Below, in pieces: positions 15,853 to 24,469 of a stretch of 64,000 nucleotides of DNA (position 1 is the stretch's first letter; each line of letters begins with the position of its first letter). Source of the stretch: Micromonospora inaquosa (GTDB lineage Bacteria; Actinomycetota; Actinomycetes; Mycobacteriales; Micromonosporaceae); contig NZ_QGSZ01000198.1 in assembly GCF_003857055.1 (NCBI RefSeq), positions 44,206 through 108,205 of the forward strand, in the 5' to 3' direction. A program made the translations under genes and the position numbers. The notes beneath the pieces are model-generated. The model saw only the letters and a list, made by a program, of their open reading frames with translations, did not search any database and was not told the DNA's origin.

Positions 15853-16890
15853 TCAGAAATACCTGGCCAACTCTCCCCGCCGCCGGATGTCGAGAGAACA
15901 GCAATGCAGTCCGCCCCCGAGAGAACGGCCGTGCCGGAACCGCACGGGTACCGGCTCCACCCCGGCCTGCTCCAGCTGACGCATTAGGGAAACCTGGGTG
16001 GACGGGACGAGCACACGATCCGGGCCGAGCGCGAGGAGGTTCATCCCGACCCAGCGAGAAGCTCGTGGCCAGTCGAAAGCGAAACCGTCATCCTCGATAT
16101 CGGTGACCCACAGCGTCTTCCAGCTCCGCAGCGGGCTCGGTATCATTTCGGGCGTCATTTGAGAGGCGTTGGCCAACAGCAAGCCCGGCCGAAGAATGTG
16201 CAGTGTCGTGTCCACGTGATCCGCGCAGATGGACATCTCGTGCACCGTGAAATCCGGCCCCAAAGTTCGCTGGAGCCAAGTCGCACCTCGCCGGTTACCG
16301 GTGCTGCTGACGTTGAAAAAAATGTCGTACCCGCATCTCAAGAGGTTCGCGGCATCGAACAAGGGTTCATCGTCGGCAACTACGGAGGCATTCGACTCGT
16401 AGATGTACGTGGAGTCAGGCAGCTTCGGCTTCGGCGCCGACAGCCATCGGGCTCCGGAATCGAAGTACTCGCGCAGCAGGTCGCGAAACGGGAAGACCTC
16501 GAAGTACCGGGACCGCATCGGCATCGGGACCTCGATCAGCATGTCACCGATGACCGACAGGCAGTCTCGCGGCATGAGCGCATGCATCGCGACGGACGCC
16601 CAGTTCGGTGACGAATACTGCTGTCCCGCCACCGGGCGTTCGGGGCGTCGAACGGCGACACCGTGCGACTCGAGTACCGCGGTGAGCTCGTGAAAGTCCT
16701 CTTCCGCTTCGTCGACGACTCGATCCAGCATCGCGCTGGGGATCTTCTCACGCTCCGCCTCGTCGGGTCGTTCGAAGAAGTGGCGGAGGGAGGGGTCCAC
16801 GGGCGGGGGAGTGAAGCCGACGGCCGTACCCAGCACGACCTCCTCCAGCGGGTCCCAGTCGTTACTGCTCCACACAGCGTTCACGGACAT
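15853..16890 (-). CDS. Amidinotransferase, GATM/StrB family (copy 1)
   Basis: This 345-residue protein of the glycine/inosamine amidinotransferase family moves an amidino group from arginine to an amine, making a guanidine. Key features are SSNDWDPLEEVVLG at the N-terminus, MHALMPRDC, the His-containing CADHVDTTLHILRPG and the terminal GGGLHCCSLDIRR with the nucleophilic Cys330 (a second Cys331 follows). ATG 16890 is preferred over TTG 16896 because GAGGGG lies 7 bases upstream. It is paralogous to the protein at 18374-19408. The acceptor amine is unknown; arginine is the usual donor. Confidence 0.88.
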   Translation of the reverse strand: MSVNAVWSSNDWDPLEEVVLGTAVGFTPPPVDPSLRHFFERPDEAEREKIPSAMLDRVVDEAEEDFHELTAVLESHGVAVRRPERPVAGQQYSSPNWASVAMHALMPRDCLSVIGDMLIEVPMPMRSRYFEVFPFRDLLREYFDSGARWLSAPKPKLPDSTYIYESNASVVADDEPLFDAANLLRCGYDIFFNVSSTGNRRGATWLQRTLGPDFTVHEMSICADHVDTTLHILRPGLLLANASQMTPEMIPSPLRSWKTLWVTDIEDDGFAFDWPRASRWVGMNLLALGPDRVLVPSTQVSLMRQLEQAGVEPVPVRFRHGRSLGGGLHCCSLDIRRRGELARYF

Positions 16891-16951
16891 CGGCAATCCC
16901 CTCGATCAGGTGGCAGGTAGCCGGGCTGTCACCGGCGTCAGAAGACCGCCT

Positions 16952-17710
16952 TCAGCTCACGCGGACGCGGTCGCCGAACCGCACCGAGCCCTCACGGATG
17001 ACTTTCGCGTACACCCCGAAGTTGGTGTTTCTCCTTTCCGCCAGCACCCGGAGGACCTCTTTGTCGCGGGGCACGCCCGGCTGCGGCAGCGTGACCGTCA
17101 CGCACCGCTCGGTCTGCTCGGTGATCTCGAGTCTCGTGGTCTCCCCGATGGACACCTCGCGGCCGATCCAGTCGTCCTCGAATCCCGGCCCCCACTCCCC
17201 GGCGATGACGATATTGGGCCGGAAGCGGGCCACCGGGACCACGCTTCCTCCCGGCACCTCGGCCGCCAGCGCGGTGAGGGCCGACCGTGAGATCAGGTGG
17301 ACCGCGCCGATGTCGAAGTGAGGTGTGCCCGACTCCCGGGAAGCCCGCACCGGCTCACCGGCCAACGCCGTGAGCGCCGCGTCCAGGTCGGGGTCGCCGG
17401 CAGTCAGCACGGCGCCGGTCGGCGCGTGAACCTCGACGCGACCGTGGCGTGTGCGCGCCGCGTAGGCGAGCAGGCCGTCGAGGCGACGGACGTGCTTCCA
17501 GGTCTTGCAGCTGCCCACCCGCCCATCCGGGAAGGTGGCGGCCCACTCGCGGTCGCCGGCCATTCCGCGGCTGCCCAGCCGTACGTCATCGACCGTCTCG
17601 CCCCGCATGGACTTGAACGGATACCGGTAGAGCGCTTCGACTGTCGCCTCGACAGCGAACACGAGAGACTCCTTCGCGCGAGGCCCGGACGGTTGGCCGG
17701 GCCGGGTCAT
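16952..17710 (-). CDS. MOSC-domain molybdenum protein, YcbX/mARC-like
   Basis: This 252-residue protein has an N-terminal MOSC beta-barrel (VEALYRYPFKSMRGE, about 24-38) and a C-terminal MOSC domain with ARFRPNIVIAGE (161-172), EDDWIG and TERCVTVTL, where Cys203 matches the molybdenum-ligating cysteine of mARC and YcbX. Those enzymes reduce N-hydroxylated compounds such as N-hydroxyguanidines and amidoximes. E. coli YcbX carries a C-terminal 2Fe-2S domain; none is present here, so an external reductant is needed. It lies between the two amidinotransferases and overlaps LysE by ATGA. A role in reducing N-oxidised guanidines is inference. Confidence 0.8.
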   Translation of the reverse strand: MTRPGQPSGPRAKESLVFAVEATVEALYRYPFKSMRGETVDDVRLGSRGMAGDREWAATFPDGRVGSCKTWKHVRRLDGLLAYAARTRHGRVEVHAPTGAVLTAGDPDLDAALTALAGEPVRASRESGTPHFDIGAVHLISRSALTALAAEVPGGSVVPVARFRPNIVIAGEWGPGFEDDWIGREVSIGETTRLEITEQTERCVTVTLPQPGVPRDKEVLRVLAERRNTNFGVYAKVIREGSVRFGDRVRVS

Positions 17711-18327
17711 CGGTCGAACAGCACCAGGCTGGCCAGGGCGATGAGGACGGCGCTCGACAGGTAGTTGAGCGCACGCCCCACCCGGGGACGTGTGGCGATC
17801 TTGGAGGCCAGGGTGCCTCCGGTCACCCCGACGGTGACGTCGATGGGCAGGGCGGTCAGCGGAACGATCAGGCAGAACCCGATCAGGACCAGCAGGCCCG
17901 GATCGTCGAGACTGACGATGATTTGCGGGACCAGGGCGAGGAAGAAGGTGACCGTCTTCGGATTCGTGCCCTCCACCAGGAAGCCCTGAAGGTAGCTTCG
18001 CAAGCCGGACACCCTGGCCGGTCTCTCGGTTCGTACCGTGAATGGCTGGTCACGGAGCCCCGAAATGCCCAGATAGAGCAGGTACGCCGCACCGGCGAAC
18101 CGCAGCACCGTGAAGGCCAGCTCGGACGAGGCGATCAGGGCGGACGCGCCGATCGCCGTCAGGAGCGCCCACATCGCACTCCCGCTAGCCAGCCCGAAGG
18201 CCGCGAACACTCCGGCGATCCGCCCGTTGACGACGCTGCGCGACATCACGTAGAGGATCGACGGCCCAGGGCTCAGGTTCAGCAGGAACGCACTGAGAGC
18301 GAACGAGGCAAGGATGGTGAGCGTCAA
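17707..18327 (-). CDS. LysE/RhtB-family amino acid exporter
   Basis: This 206-residue membrane protein has about six hydrophobic segments and the family start LSPGPSILYVMSRS, plus YLLYLGISGLR and FLVEGTNPKTVTFFLALVPQ. LysE-type carriers export basic amino acids and related small molecules by proton exchange. Set between guanidine-forming genes, it may export the product, an intermediate or the by-product ornithine. The start is TTG 18327, with AAAAGG eight bases before it; the stop overlaps the MOSC start. Confidence 0.88.
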   Translation of the reverse strand: MTLTILASFALSAFLLNLSPGPSILYVMSRSVVNGRIAGVFAAFGLASGSAMWALLTAIGASALIASSELAFTVLRFAGAAYLLYLGISGLRDQPFTVRTERPARVSGLRSYLQGFLVEGTNPKTVTFFLALVPQIIVSLDDPGLLVLIGFCLIVPLTALPIDVTVGVTGGTLASKIATRPRVGRALNYLSSAVLIALASLVLFDR

Positions 18328-18373
18328 CTCGCTGGCCTTTTCTGTTCAGGAAAGCGTCGCCGGCGCGACGGAG

Positions 18374-19408
18374 TCACAGGTACGTCTCGAGCTCGCCGCG
18401 CCGGCGGACGTCCAGGGAACAGCAGTGCAGTCCGCCGCCGAACGTGCGGCCGTGCCGGAAGCTGGTGGGGACCGCGGTGATGCCGGCGTTCTCCAGCTGC
18501 TTGATCACCCGGGTCTGGTTGGCCGGCACCACGACCGTGTCGGGGCCGAGGGCAAGAATGTTCATACCGACCCAGACGGACGCGCGCGGCCAGTCGAAGG
18601 CATAGCCGTCGTTCTCTGGTGTGTCCACCCAGATGGTCTTCCAGGACCGCAGCGGGGCGGGAATCTGATCCGCGGTGAGGCGTTCCGAGTTGGCCAGCAG
18701 CAGCCCCGGCCGCAGGATGTGCAACGTCGTTCCGACGTGATCACTGCAGATGGAGATCTCGTGCACCCGGAAGTCCGAGCCCAGCTGCCGGCGCAGCCAG
18801 GCCGCCCCCCGCCGGTTGCCGGTGTTGCTCACGTTGAAGAAGATGTCGGTCCCGCACCGGAGCATGTTGGCCGCGTCGAACAACGGCTCATGCTCCGCCA
18901 CGACCGAGGCACCAGGTTCGTACACGTAGGTCTCGTCGGGCAGCAGGGGCTTCGGCGCCGAGAACCAGGAGGCGCCCGCGTCGAAGTACTCCCGGAGCAG
19001 GCGCCGGAACGGGGCGGTCTCGAAGTAGCGGGCACGCATCGGCATCGGTGCCTCGATGATGCGGTCGCCGATCACCAGCAGGCAGTCCCGCGGCATCAGC
19101 GCGTGCATGGCGACGGATTCCCACTCCGGAGTGGCGTAACGCCGGCCCACGGCGGTCGCGTCCGGACGGCGCACCCGTACACCGGCACTCGTCAACGTCT
19201 CGGTCAGCAGGGCGAAGTCCTCCTCGGTCTCGTCCACCACGCGTTGCAGCGTGCCGGCGTCGATCCGCTCGTCCTTGGCGTCCGCCGGGGGCTCGAAGAA
19301 GTGCCTCAGTGAAACGTCCACCGGAGGCGGGGTGAGTCCGGCCGCGGAGCCCAGAATGACCTCCTCCAGCGGATCCCAGTCGTTGACACTCCAGACGGTG
19401 CGCGTCAT
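18374..19408 (-). CDS. Amidinotransferase, GATM/StrB family (copy 2)
   Basis: This 344-residue paralogue of the protein at 15853-16890 keeps the same landmarks: SVNDWDPLEEVILG, VAMHALMPRDC, CSDHVGTTLHILRPG and GGGLHCCSLDVRR with Cys329. In the helix before LHILRPG, copy 1 has DHVDTT and copy 2 has DHVGTT, so an active-site acidic residue is replaced by Gly; that may change substrate choice or activity. ATG 19408 overlaps the SDR stop (ATGA). The longer open frame upstream to 19516 lies inside the SDR gene and was not used. Confidence 0.88.
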   Translation of the reverse strand: MTRTVWSVNDWDPLEEVILGSAAGLTPPPVDVSLRHFFEPPADAKDERIDAGTLQRVVDETEEDFALLTETLTSAGVRVRRPDATAVGRRYATPEWESVAMHALMPRDCLLVIGDRIIEAPMPMRARYFETAPFRRLLREYFDAGASWFSAPKPLLPDETYVYEPGASVVAEHEPLFDAANMLRCGTDIFFNVSNTGNRRGAAWLRRQLGSDFRVHEISICSDHVGTTLHILRPGLLLANSERLTADQIPAPLRSWKTIWVDTPENDGYAFDWPRASVWVGMNILALGPDTVVVPANQTRVIKQLENAGITAVPTSFRHGRTFGGGLHCCSLDVRRRGELETYL

Positions 19409-20178
19409 CACTGCTCCTTGGATTGACTCGGGCGGAAGCTGAGGCCGAAAGGCTGGTCCGTGGGCATGAGCTCGATGAGGCTCACGTTGACTCGCTGAGG
19501 CTGGGAGATGCACCACTCCACCGCCTCGGCGATGTCCTGCGGGGTGAGCGGGTCGCTACCGTCGTACAAGGCGTCTGCCCGCTCCTGATCCCCGTCGAAC
19601 CGGGTCAGAGCGAATTCCGTACGGGCCATGCCGGGGGCGATGCAGCTGACGCGGATGCCGCTGCCCTCCAGATCGGTGCGCATGTTGAGACTGAGCTGGT
19701 GGACGAACGCCTTGGTGCCGCCGTAGACGTTCCCACCGAGGTAGGGGTACACCGCGGCGATGGAGCCGATGTTCACCACGTGGCCGCGGCCGGCGGCCAG
19801 CATGACGGGCAGGGCCGCGCGGACGCAGTGCAGGAGCCCCAGCACATTCGTGTCGACCATCTCGCGCCAGTGGCGCAGCTCGGCGTCCTGGATCGGGCCG
19901 AAGCCCTTCGAGAGACCGGCGTTGTTGACGAGGACGCCCACATCGGAGAACGGTGCGGGCAGGTCGCCGAAAGCATGGGCGACGGCGTCGCCGTCCCGAA
20001 CGTCGACGGTCAGCGGATGCACCAGGTCGTGGCCGAGGCGGTCGGCGAGCTCGGTGAGCCGTTCGGTGCGACGGGCCAGCGCCACGACGGGCCGACCGGT
20101 CTTCACCAGTCGCTCGACGACGGCCCGGCCGAAACCCGACGACGCGCCGGTCACTATCGCAGAAGGCAGCTCTGTCAC
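19408..20178 (-). CDS. Short-chain dehydrogenase/reductase
   Basis: This 256-residue Rossmann-fold oxidoreductase has the cofactor motif TGASSGFG (11-18), NNAG (about 89), the catalytic Ser in NIGSIAAVYPY and the YGGTKA Tyr-Lys pair. ALARRTERL after the second strand puts basic residues where NADPH is preferred. The wording is close to YdfG/serine-3-dehydrogenase-like SDRs, which oxidise beta-hydroxy amino acids. The GTG start 20178 follows GGGAAAGGG. It precedes amidinotransferase 2 with a 4-bp overlap, so it probably acts on the same intermediate. Confidence 0.85.
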   Translation of the reverse strand: MTELPSAIVTGASSGFGRAVVERLVKTGRPVVALARRTERLTELADRLGHDLVHPLTVDVRDGDAVAHAFGDLPAPFSDVGVLVNNAGLSKGFGPIQDAELRHWREMVDTNVLGLLHCVRAALPVMLAAGRGHVVNIGSIAAVYPYLGGNVYGGTKAFVHQLSLNMRTDLEGSGIRVSCIAPGMARTEFALTRFDGDQERADALYDGSDPLTPQDIAEAVEWCISQPQRVNVSLIELMPTDQPFGLSFRPSQSKEQ

Positions 20179-20195
20179 TGTTTTTTACCCTTTCC

Positions 20196-20678
20196 CTAGG
20201 CCGACGACCGTCTGATCCAGCGGCGGTAGACGACGGAATTACGCGCGGGATCCAGCTGGCTCACCCAGCGCCGAGGCCCGGCAGCCGGCTCGACCTCAAC
20301 GAACCCGTGTCCGAGGAACCACGCGTTGGTCGGGCTGGACGCGGCGTACAGCGCACGCGCCGATGACCGGGCCGCTTCCTGGAGGGTCCGTTCGAGCAGA
20401 AGGCTTCCGGTCCGGCGGCCCTGGAAGCTGCTGTGGACGCACAGGTTGTCCAGGACCCAGTCGCCCCCGAAGCGCTGGACGCCGGCGCAGGCCACTATCC
20501 GGTTGTCGTCCTCGACGACCAGGAAGTCGGCGTGACGCCGGGCGAACTCAACGACGTCGCGATGACGCAGCCGACCGAGCGCGACGAACGGAGCGGACAG
20601 GTCGTGCAGGGCCTCCGCGTCCGCCCGGCGGGCTCGTCGCAGAGACAGGAGGGAAGCCTGACTGACGGAGGTGTTCAC
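20196..20678 (-). CDS. GNAT-family N-acetyltransferase
   Basis: This 160-residue single-domain GNAT protein has the beta4-beta5 acetyl-CoA site: DNLCVHSSFQGRRTGSLLLE carries the QGRRTGS loop. The C-terminal region (NAWFLGHGFVEVE) also fits. The GTG start 20678 overlaps the stop of the N-hydroxylase gene (GTGA); a longer start at 20729 would lie inside that gene. Likely roles are acetylating the amine or N-hydroxyguanidine as protection or self-resistance; this is inference from context. Confidence 0.8.
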   Translation of the reverse strand: MNTSVSQASLLSLRRARRADAEALHDLSAPFVALGRLRHRDVVEFARRHADFLVVEDDNRIVACAGVQRFGGDWVLDNLCVHSSFQGRRTGSLLLERTLQEAARSSARALYAASSPTNAWFLGHGFVEVEPAAGPRRWVSQLDPARNSVVYRRWIRRSSA

Positions 20679-21379
20679 CGAGAACTCTCGTCGAACGTCG
20701 CCGACCCGCCCGAGACCGGGCACCGCCACTCCGCCGGCTGCGGACGCCCCGAGTACTGGAGAGCCTCCGGCTGCTCCCCGAAGTCGGCGAGGTTCGGGTT
20801 GATGGACCCCTGAAGCCGCAGCTCGCGGGCTCGGATCTTGTCCTGGAGCGAGGCGTAGAGCCCCTCCTGCTTCAACTGGTCGAACTGGACGTGGGAGTTG
20901 AAGACGAGCACCGGGTGCGTGAACCGACGGGAGATCCTCGACGCCTGGGAGTGCAGACCCACGACGAAGAACGGATGTCCGGCGACGCTGTAGGCGAAGT
21001 CCAGGGAATGGGGATCACTGGAGACGCCCGGCGCCCACGCGTACTTCTCCCGATCCACCTGGCGAAGCATGGCGAGCTGCGCCCAGAGGGTGTGCTCGAA
21101 TTCCGTCTCGCTCAGCCGCCGCGGATTTTCGAAGATGGCCGCGAAAGAGCTGAACCTGGTCTCGTGCAGCCGGGTCTGGTCGACGAAGCCGACAATTTCT
21201 CGGTGCAGTTCACGGGTGCTGTCGGCGTCGAGCATCGACTTCAGTTCGACGCAAGATAGTTGCTTCTGGCGTACCGACGCGCGTGCACCGAGGCAGGAGA
21301 AAGTGGTGCCGTCAATCCAATTCTCGAATGCTGATGTCAGAAGTCCAGGTTTCTGGACAAACTCATCCTGTCGAGCCAT
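20675..21379 (-). CDS. YqcI/YcgG-family heme protein, GntA-like guanidine N-hydroxylase
   Basis: This 234-residue protein belongs to the YqcI/YcgG family (PF08892). Characterised members are heme enzymes that N-hydroxylate guanidines, such as GntA of guanitoxin biosynthesis and DcsA acting on arginine. Recognisable motifs are TTFSCLGARASV (Cys29), SSFAAIF, HPFFVVGLHSQASRISRRF (the family's likely heme-contact region) and VFNSHVQFDQL. ATG 21379 is chosen because the longer frame runs through the promoter area. It is the first gene leftward from a shared promoter region with the SARP, followed by overlapping GNAT, SDR and amidinotransferase genes. The combination strongly suggests that a guanidine is made and then N-hydroxylated. 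Confidence 0.82.
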   Translation of the reverse strand: MARQDEFVQKPGLLTSAFENWIDGTTFSCLGARASVRQKQLSCVELKSMLDADSTRELHREIVGFVDQTRLHETRFSSFAAIFENPRRLSETEFEHTLWAQLAMLRQVDREKYAWAPGVSSDPHSLDFAYSVAGHPFFVVGLHSQASRISRRFTHPVLVFNSHVQFDQLKQEGLYASLQDKIRARELRLQGSINPNLADFGEQPEALQYSGRPQPAEWRCPVSGGSATFDESSR

Positions 21380-21481
21380 TGAAATACCCCGTAACTTGGT
21401 GGCACCACCGTGATTCAGGCACATACATGGCCCCCCTCCATCTGCCTTGGACAAGCATGGTCAGTGATGTAGGCTGATTTC

Positions 21482-21511
21482 TTGACGGCGAGTTGACAGT
21501 GGCGTTGACAC
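21482..21511 (+). promoter_or_regulatory. Three TTGAC direct repeats between the N-hydroxylase and SARP genes
   Basis: TTGACGG (21482), TTGACAG (21493) and TTGACAC (21505) repeat at 11- and 12-base steps, about one helical turn. Direct heptamer repeats at this period are the classic binding pattern of SARP activators. They lie in the divergent space (21380-21568), 58-87 bases ahead of the SARP start, so they could drive autoregulation or activation of the leftward operon. Confidence 0.55.
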
Positions 21512-21568
21512 GGTGGGGTACGGCCTGAGCCGCGGGGTTGTCCGGCTTAGGCGATCAACGGGGGCATT

Positions 21569-24460
21569 GTGGGCTTGATGATTCTTGGGCCGGTGGAAGG
21601 TCGCTCGCAGGGTCGACCTTCGTCGATGGGAAGACCGCAACAGTGCACGGTTCTGGCCGCGCTGGCCGTGGAGGTCGGACGGACGGTGCCGGCCGACGTG
21701 CTCGTCGAGCGGGTGTGGGGCCAGGAGCCACCCGAGCGGGCGCGGCGCACCTTGCACAGTCACATCACCCGCATCCGGCGGTTGCTGGAGATGATCGACA
21801 CGAGATCCGGGGATCCGGCCCGGCTGCTGCTGGGCTCCGGGGGCTATCGCCTCGACATGGCGCCCGACGACATCGACCTGCACCGTTTCCGCGGGCTGGT
21901 GAAGCGGGCCGACAGACGGCTGTGCTCCGAGGCCGAAGCGCGGGGGCTGCTCCGGCAAGCCGTCGCCCTGTGGCGCGGCGAGCCACTGGCCGGCCTGACC
22001 AGCGCCTGGGCGGAACGCACTCGGGACGCGTGGACGCTGGAGCGGCTGGACGCCGTCGTCGCCTGGGCCCGGACGGAGCTGGCGATCGGGGACCCCCAGG
22101 CGGTCATCGTGGAGCTGAACGTGCTGGCCTACGACTATCCGCTGGTGGAAAGCCTGGCGGCGACGCTGATTCAGGCCCAGTACGCTGCTGGGCGTACGAG
22201 CGAGGCCCTCGACCGCTACGCGGCCGTGCGCCGGCAGATGGTCGAGGCGCTCGGCATCGAGCCGGGCCCCGAGCTGCAGCGGGTGCAGCAGGCGATCCTG
22301 CAGGGCGACCGGATGGGACCGACCGGCCCGGCGATCAGCCGTGACGCCGTTCTCGCACCGCAGGTCCGGATCCCGCCCCGGCGCCCGCCCCATGCCGTCG
22401 CCGGGCCCGCACCGCGCCGGCCCCTGGTCGTCCCGGCGCAGCTGCCGATCGACGTCCGGGGGTTCGCCGGCCGCGACTCGGAGATGGCCCAGTTGTCGGA
22501 CATCCTCGAAACTTCCCAGGCGGAGAAGCAGCCCGCGCTGTGCGTCCTCTGGAGTGCCGCTGGATCAGGCAAGACCTCACTGGCGGTGCACTGGGCACAC
22601 CGGGTGGCGCAGCAGTTCCCGGAGGGGCAGCTCTACGCCAACCTGCGGGGCTTCGAGCCGAGCGGCGTGGTGGTGCGGCCGGAAGAGGTCACCCGCATGT
22701 TCCTAGACGCGTTCCAGGTGCCGCCGCAAAGCATCCCGGTCAGCCTGGAGGCACAGGCGGCGTTGTACCGCAGCTGCGTCGCTGGTCGCCGGATGCTCGT
22801 GGTTTTGGACAACGCGCGTGACGTCGACCAGGTCAGGCCCCTGTTGCCCGGCACCCCCGACTGCCTGGTCCTGGTCACCAGCCGCCGTGCGTTGCCCAGC
22901 CTCGTGGCGACCGAGGGCGCTTATCCCATCGCGGTCGGCCCGTTGCCGTGCGACGAGGCCAGGCGGGTGCTCTCCAACCGGCTGGGCGCCGCCCGGGTCA
23001 CGGCGGACAGCGCGGCCGTCGACCGGCTCATCGCCCGGTGCGCCGGGTTGCCGCTCGCCCTGGCCCTCGTCGCCGCACGCGCCGCGACCCACCCTGACCT
23101 GGACCTTCGTACGCTCGCCGACGAGCTCGACGCGGCGGTTGGATCGGCCGGGGCGCCGGCCGAGGCTGAGGCCGGGAGGGACGTCCACGTCGTATTCGTG
23201 TGGACCTACCGGACGCTGAGCCCGGCCGCGGCGAGACTGTTCCGCCTGCTGGCGCTCTCGCCCGGTCCGGACATCGACGAACTGGCCGTGGCCCACCTCG
23301 CGGCGCTGGACCTGCCCGCGACGCGGACGTTGCTCAATGAGCTGAAGGACGCTCAGATGGTCAGCGAGCACAAGCTGACCCGGCTGTCCTTGCACGAGTT
23401 GCTCCGGGGCTACGCGATGGAGCTGGTCCACGCGGTGGACAGCGCGGAGGAGCGGTCCGCCGCTGTTCGCCGGCTGCTCACCCACTACGTGACCTTGTCA
23501 CGCCGCGCCGCCGTACTGCTCGAGCCGCATCTGTCTCAGGAGGCTGGGGAGGGCCCGGACGCCGGGTTTCCCCGGATCACGACGGCCCGGGAGGCGGTGG
23601 AGTGGTTTACCGCCGAGCACGCGATGCTGCTCGACCTCGTTCGCCGGGCCGGGGACGAGGGTCATGACGCGAGCCTGTGCAGCCTCGCTCGATCGTTGAT
23701 GGAGTACTTCAACCGCCAGGGCCATTGGCGGGACCAGATCAACACGCAGCGGCTTGCCCTGGACGCCGCCCGGCGGCTCGGCGACCGGCGCGCCATGGGT
23801 CAGGCGCACCGCGGCACCGGGGTGGCCCATGCCTGGCTGGGCCGGTACGACGACGCTTACACGCACAGCCGGAGTGCGCTCGACCTCTCCTGCGAGGTCG
23901 GTTCGACGAGTGATCAGGCCCAGGCGCATCTGGCCCTGGCGCGCGTCTTCGAGCGGCAGGGCCGCCACCGCGAGGCGCTCGACCACGATCAGGCCGCCCT
24001 CATGTTGGCCGAGATCGCGAACGACCGGCTGGCGCACGCGGTCTCGCTCAACAATGTCGGCTGGTCGCTGGCCATGTTGGAGCAGTACGAGGCCGCCAAG
24101 GACCACTGCGGCCGGGCCCTGGTGGTGCTGCGGGAGTTCGGCGACCTGTCTGGGCAGGCGGCGACCTGGGACAGCCTGGGCTACATCAACCACCAACTGC
24201 GTCATCCGGCCGAGGCGATCGAGTGCTACCGCGAGGCGATCAGGTTGAACCGGGACGCCGCGAACCGTTACGCCGAGGCCGACAGCCAGCACCACCTCGG
24301 CAACACTCTGATGACGATGGGCGACTTCGCGGGTGCCAAGGAATGCTGGCAGCAGGCCGTGGTCATCCTCGACGAGCTGAACCACCCCGACGCCGAGACG
24401 GTGCGGGAAAGGCTGACCGGTCTCGAGCAGGCGCAATCCGGGATCGGCGGGCGGCACTGA
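21569..24460 (+). CDS. SARP/AfsR-family cluster regulator (wHTH-BTAD-NB-ARC-TPR)
   Basis: This 963-residue activator runs in order: an OmpR-type winged helix (about 1-95; RARRTLHSHITRIRRLLE is the recognition region), the bacterial transcriptional activation domain (about 100-245, VESLAATLIQAQYAAGR and QMVEALGIEPGPELQ), an NB-ARC ATPase (about 285-620, P-loop SAAGSGKTSLA near 330, MLVVLDNARD Walker B) and TPR repeats (about 690-940). Long AfsR-like SARPs switch on antibiotic clusters and integrate signals through the ATPase. The GTG start 21569 has a GGGG site. It is the only pathway-type regulator within 6-27 kb, so it is the likely master activator. Confidence 0.92.
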   Translation: MGLMILGPVEGRSQGRPSSMGRPQQCTVLAALAVEVGRTVPADVLVERVWGQEPPERARRTLHSHITRIRRLLEMIDTRSGDPARLLLGSGGYRLDMAPDDIDLHRFRGLVKRADRRLCSEAEARGLLRQAVALWRGEPLAGLTSAWAERTRDAWTLERLDAVVAWARTELAIGDPQAVIVELNVLAYDYPLVESLAATLIQAQYAAGRTSEALDRYAAVRRQMVEALGIEPGPELQRVQQAILQGDRMGPTGPAISRDAVLAPQVRIPPRRPPHAVAGPAPRRPLVVPAQLPIDVRGFAGRDSEMAQLSDILETSQAEKQPALCVLWSAAGSGKTSLAVHWAHRVAQQFPEGQLYANLRGFEPSGVVVRPEEVTRMFLDAFQVPPQSIPVSLEAQAALYRSCVAGRRMLVVLDNARDVDQVRPLLPGTPDCLVLVTSRRALPSLVATEGAYPIAVGPLPCDEARRVLSNRLGAARVTADSAAVDRLIARCAGLPLALALVAARAATHPDLDLRTLADELDAAVGSAGAPAEAEAGRDVHVVFVWTYRTLSPAAARLFRLLALSPGPDIDELAVAHLAALDLPATRTLLNELKDAQMVSEHKLTRLSLHELLRGYAMELVHAVDSAEERSAAVRRLLTHYVTLSRRAAVLLEPHLSQEAGEGPDAGFPRITTAREAVEWFTAEHAMLLDLVRRAGDEGHDASLCSLARSLMEYFNRQGHWRDQINTQRLALDAARRLGDRRAMGQAHRGTGVAHAWLGRYDDAYTHSRSALDLSCEVGSTSDQAQAHLALARVFERQGRHREALDHDQAALMLAEIANDRLAHAVSLNNVGWSLAMLEQYEAAKDHCGRALVVLREFGDLSGQAATWDSLGYINHQLRHPAEAIECYREAIRLNRDAANRYAEADSQHHLGNTLMTMGDFAGAKECWQQAVVILDELNHPDAETVRERLTGLEQAQSGIGGRH

Positions 24461-24469
24461 TCGCCCGGC

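Noticed and set aside
19408..19516. N-terminal extension of amidinotransferase 2
   Set aside because: The extra 36 residues lie inside the SDR gene, have no similarity to copy 1, and ATG 19408 makes a normal ATGA overlap.
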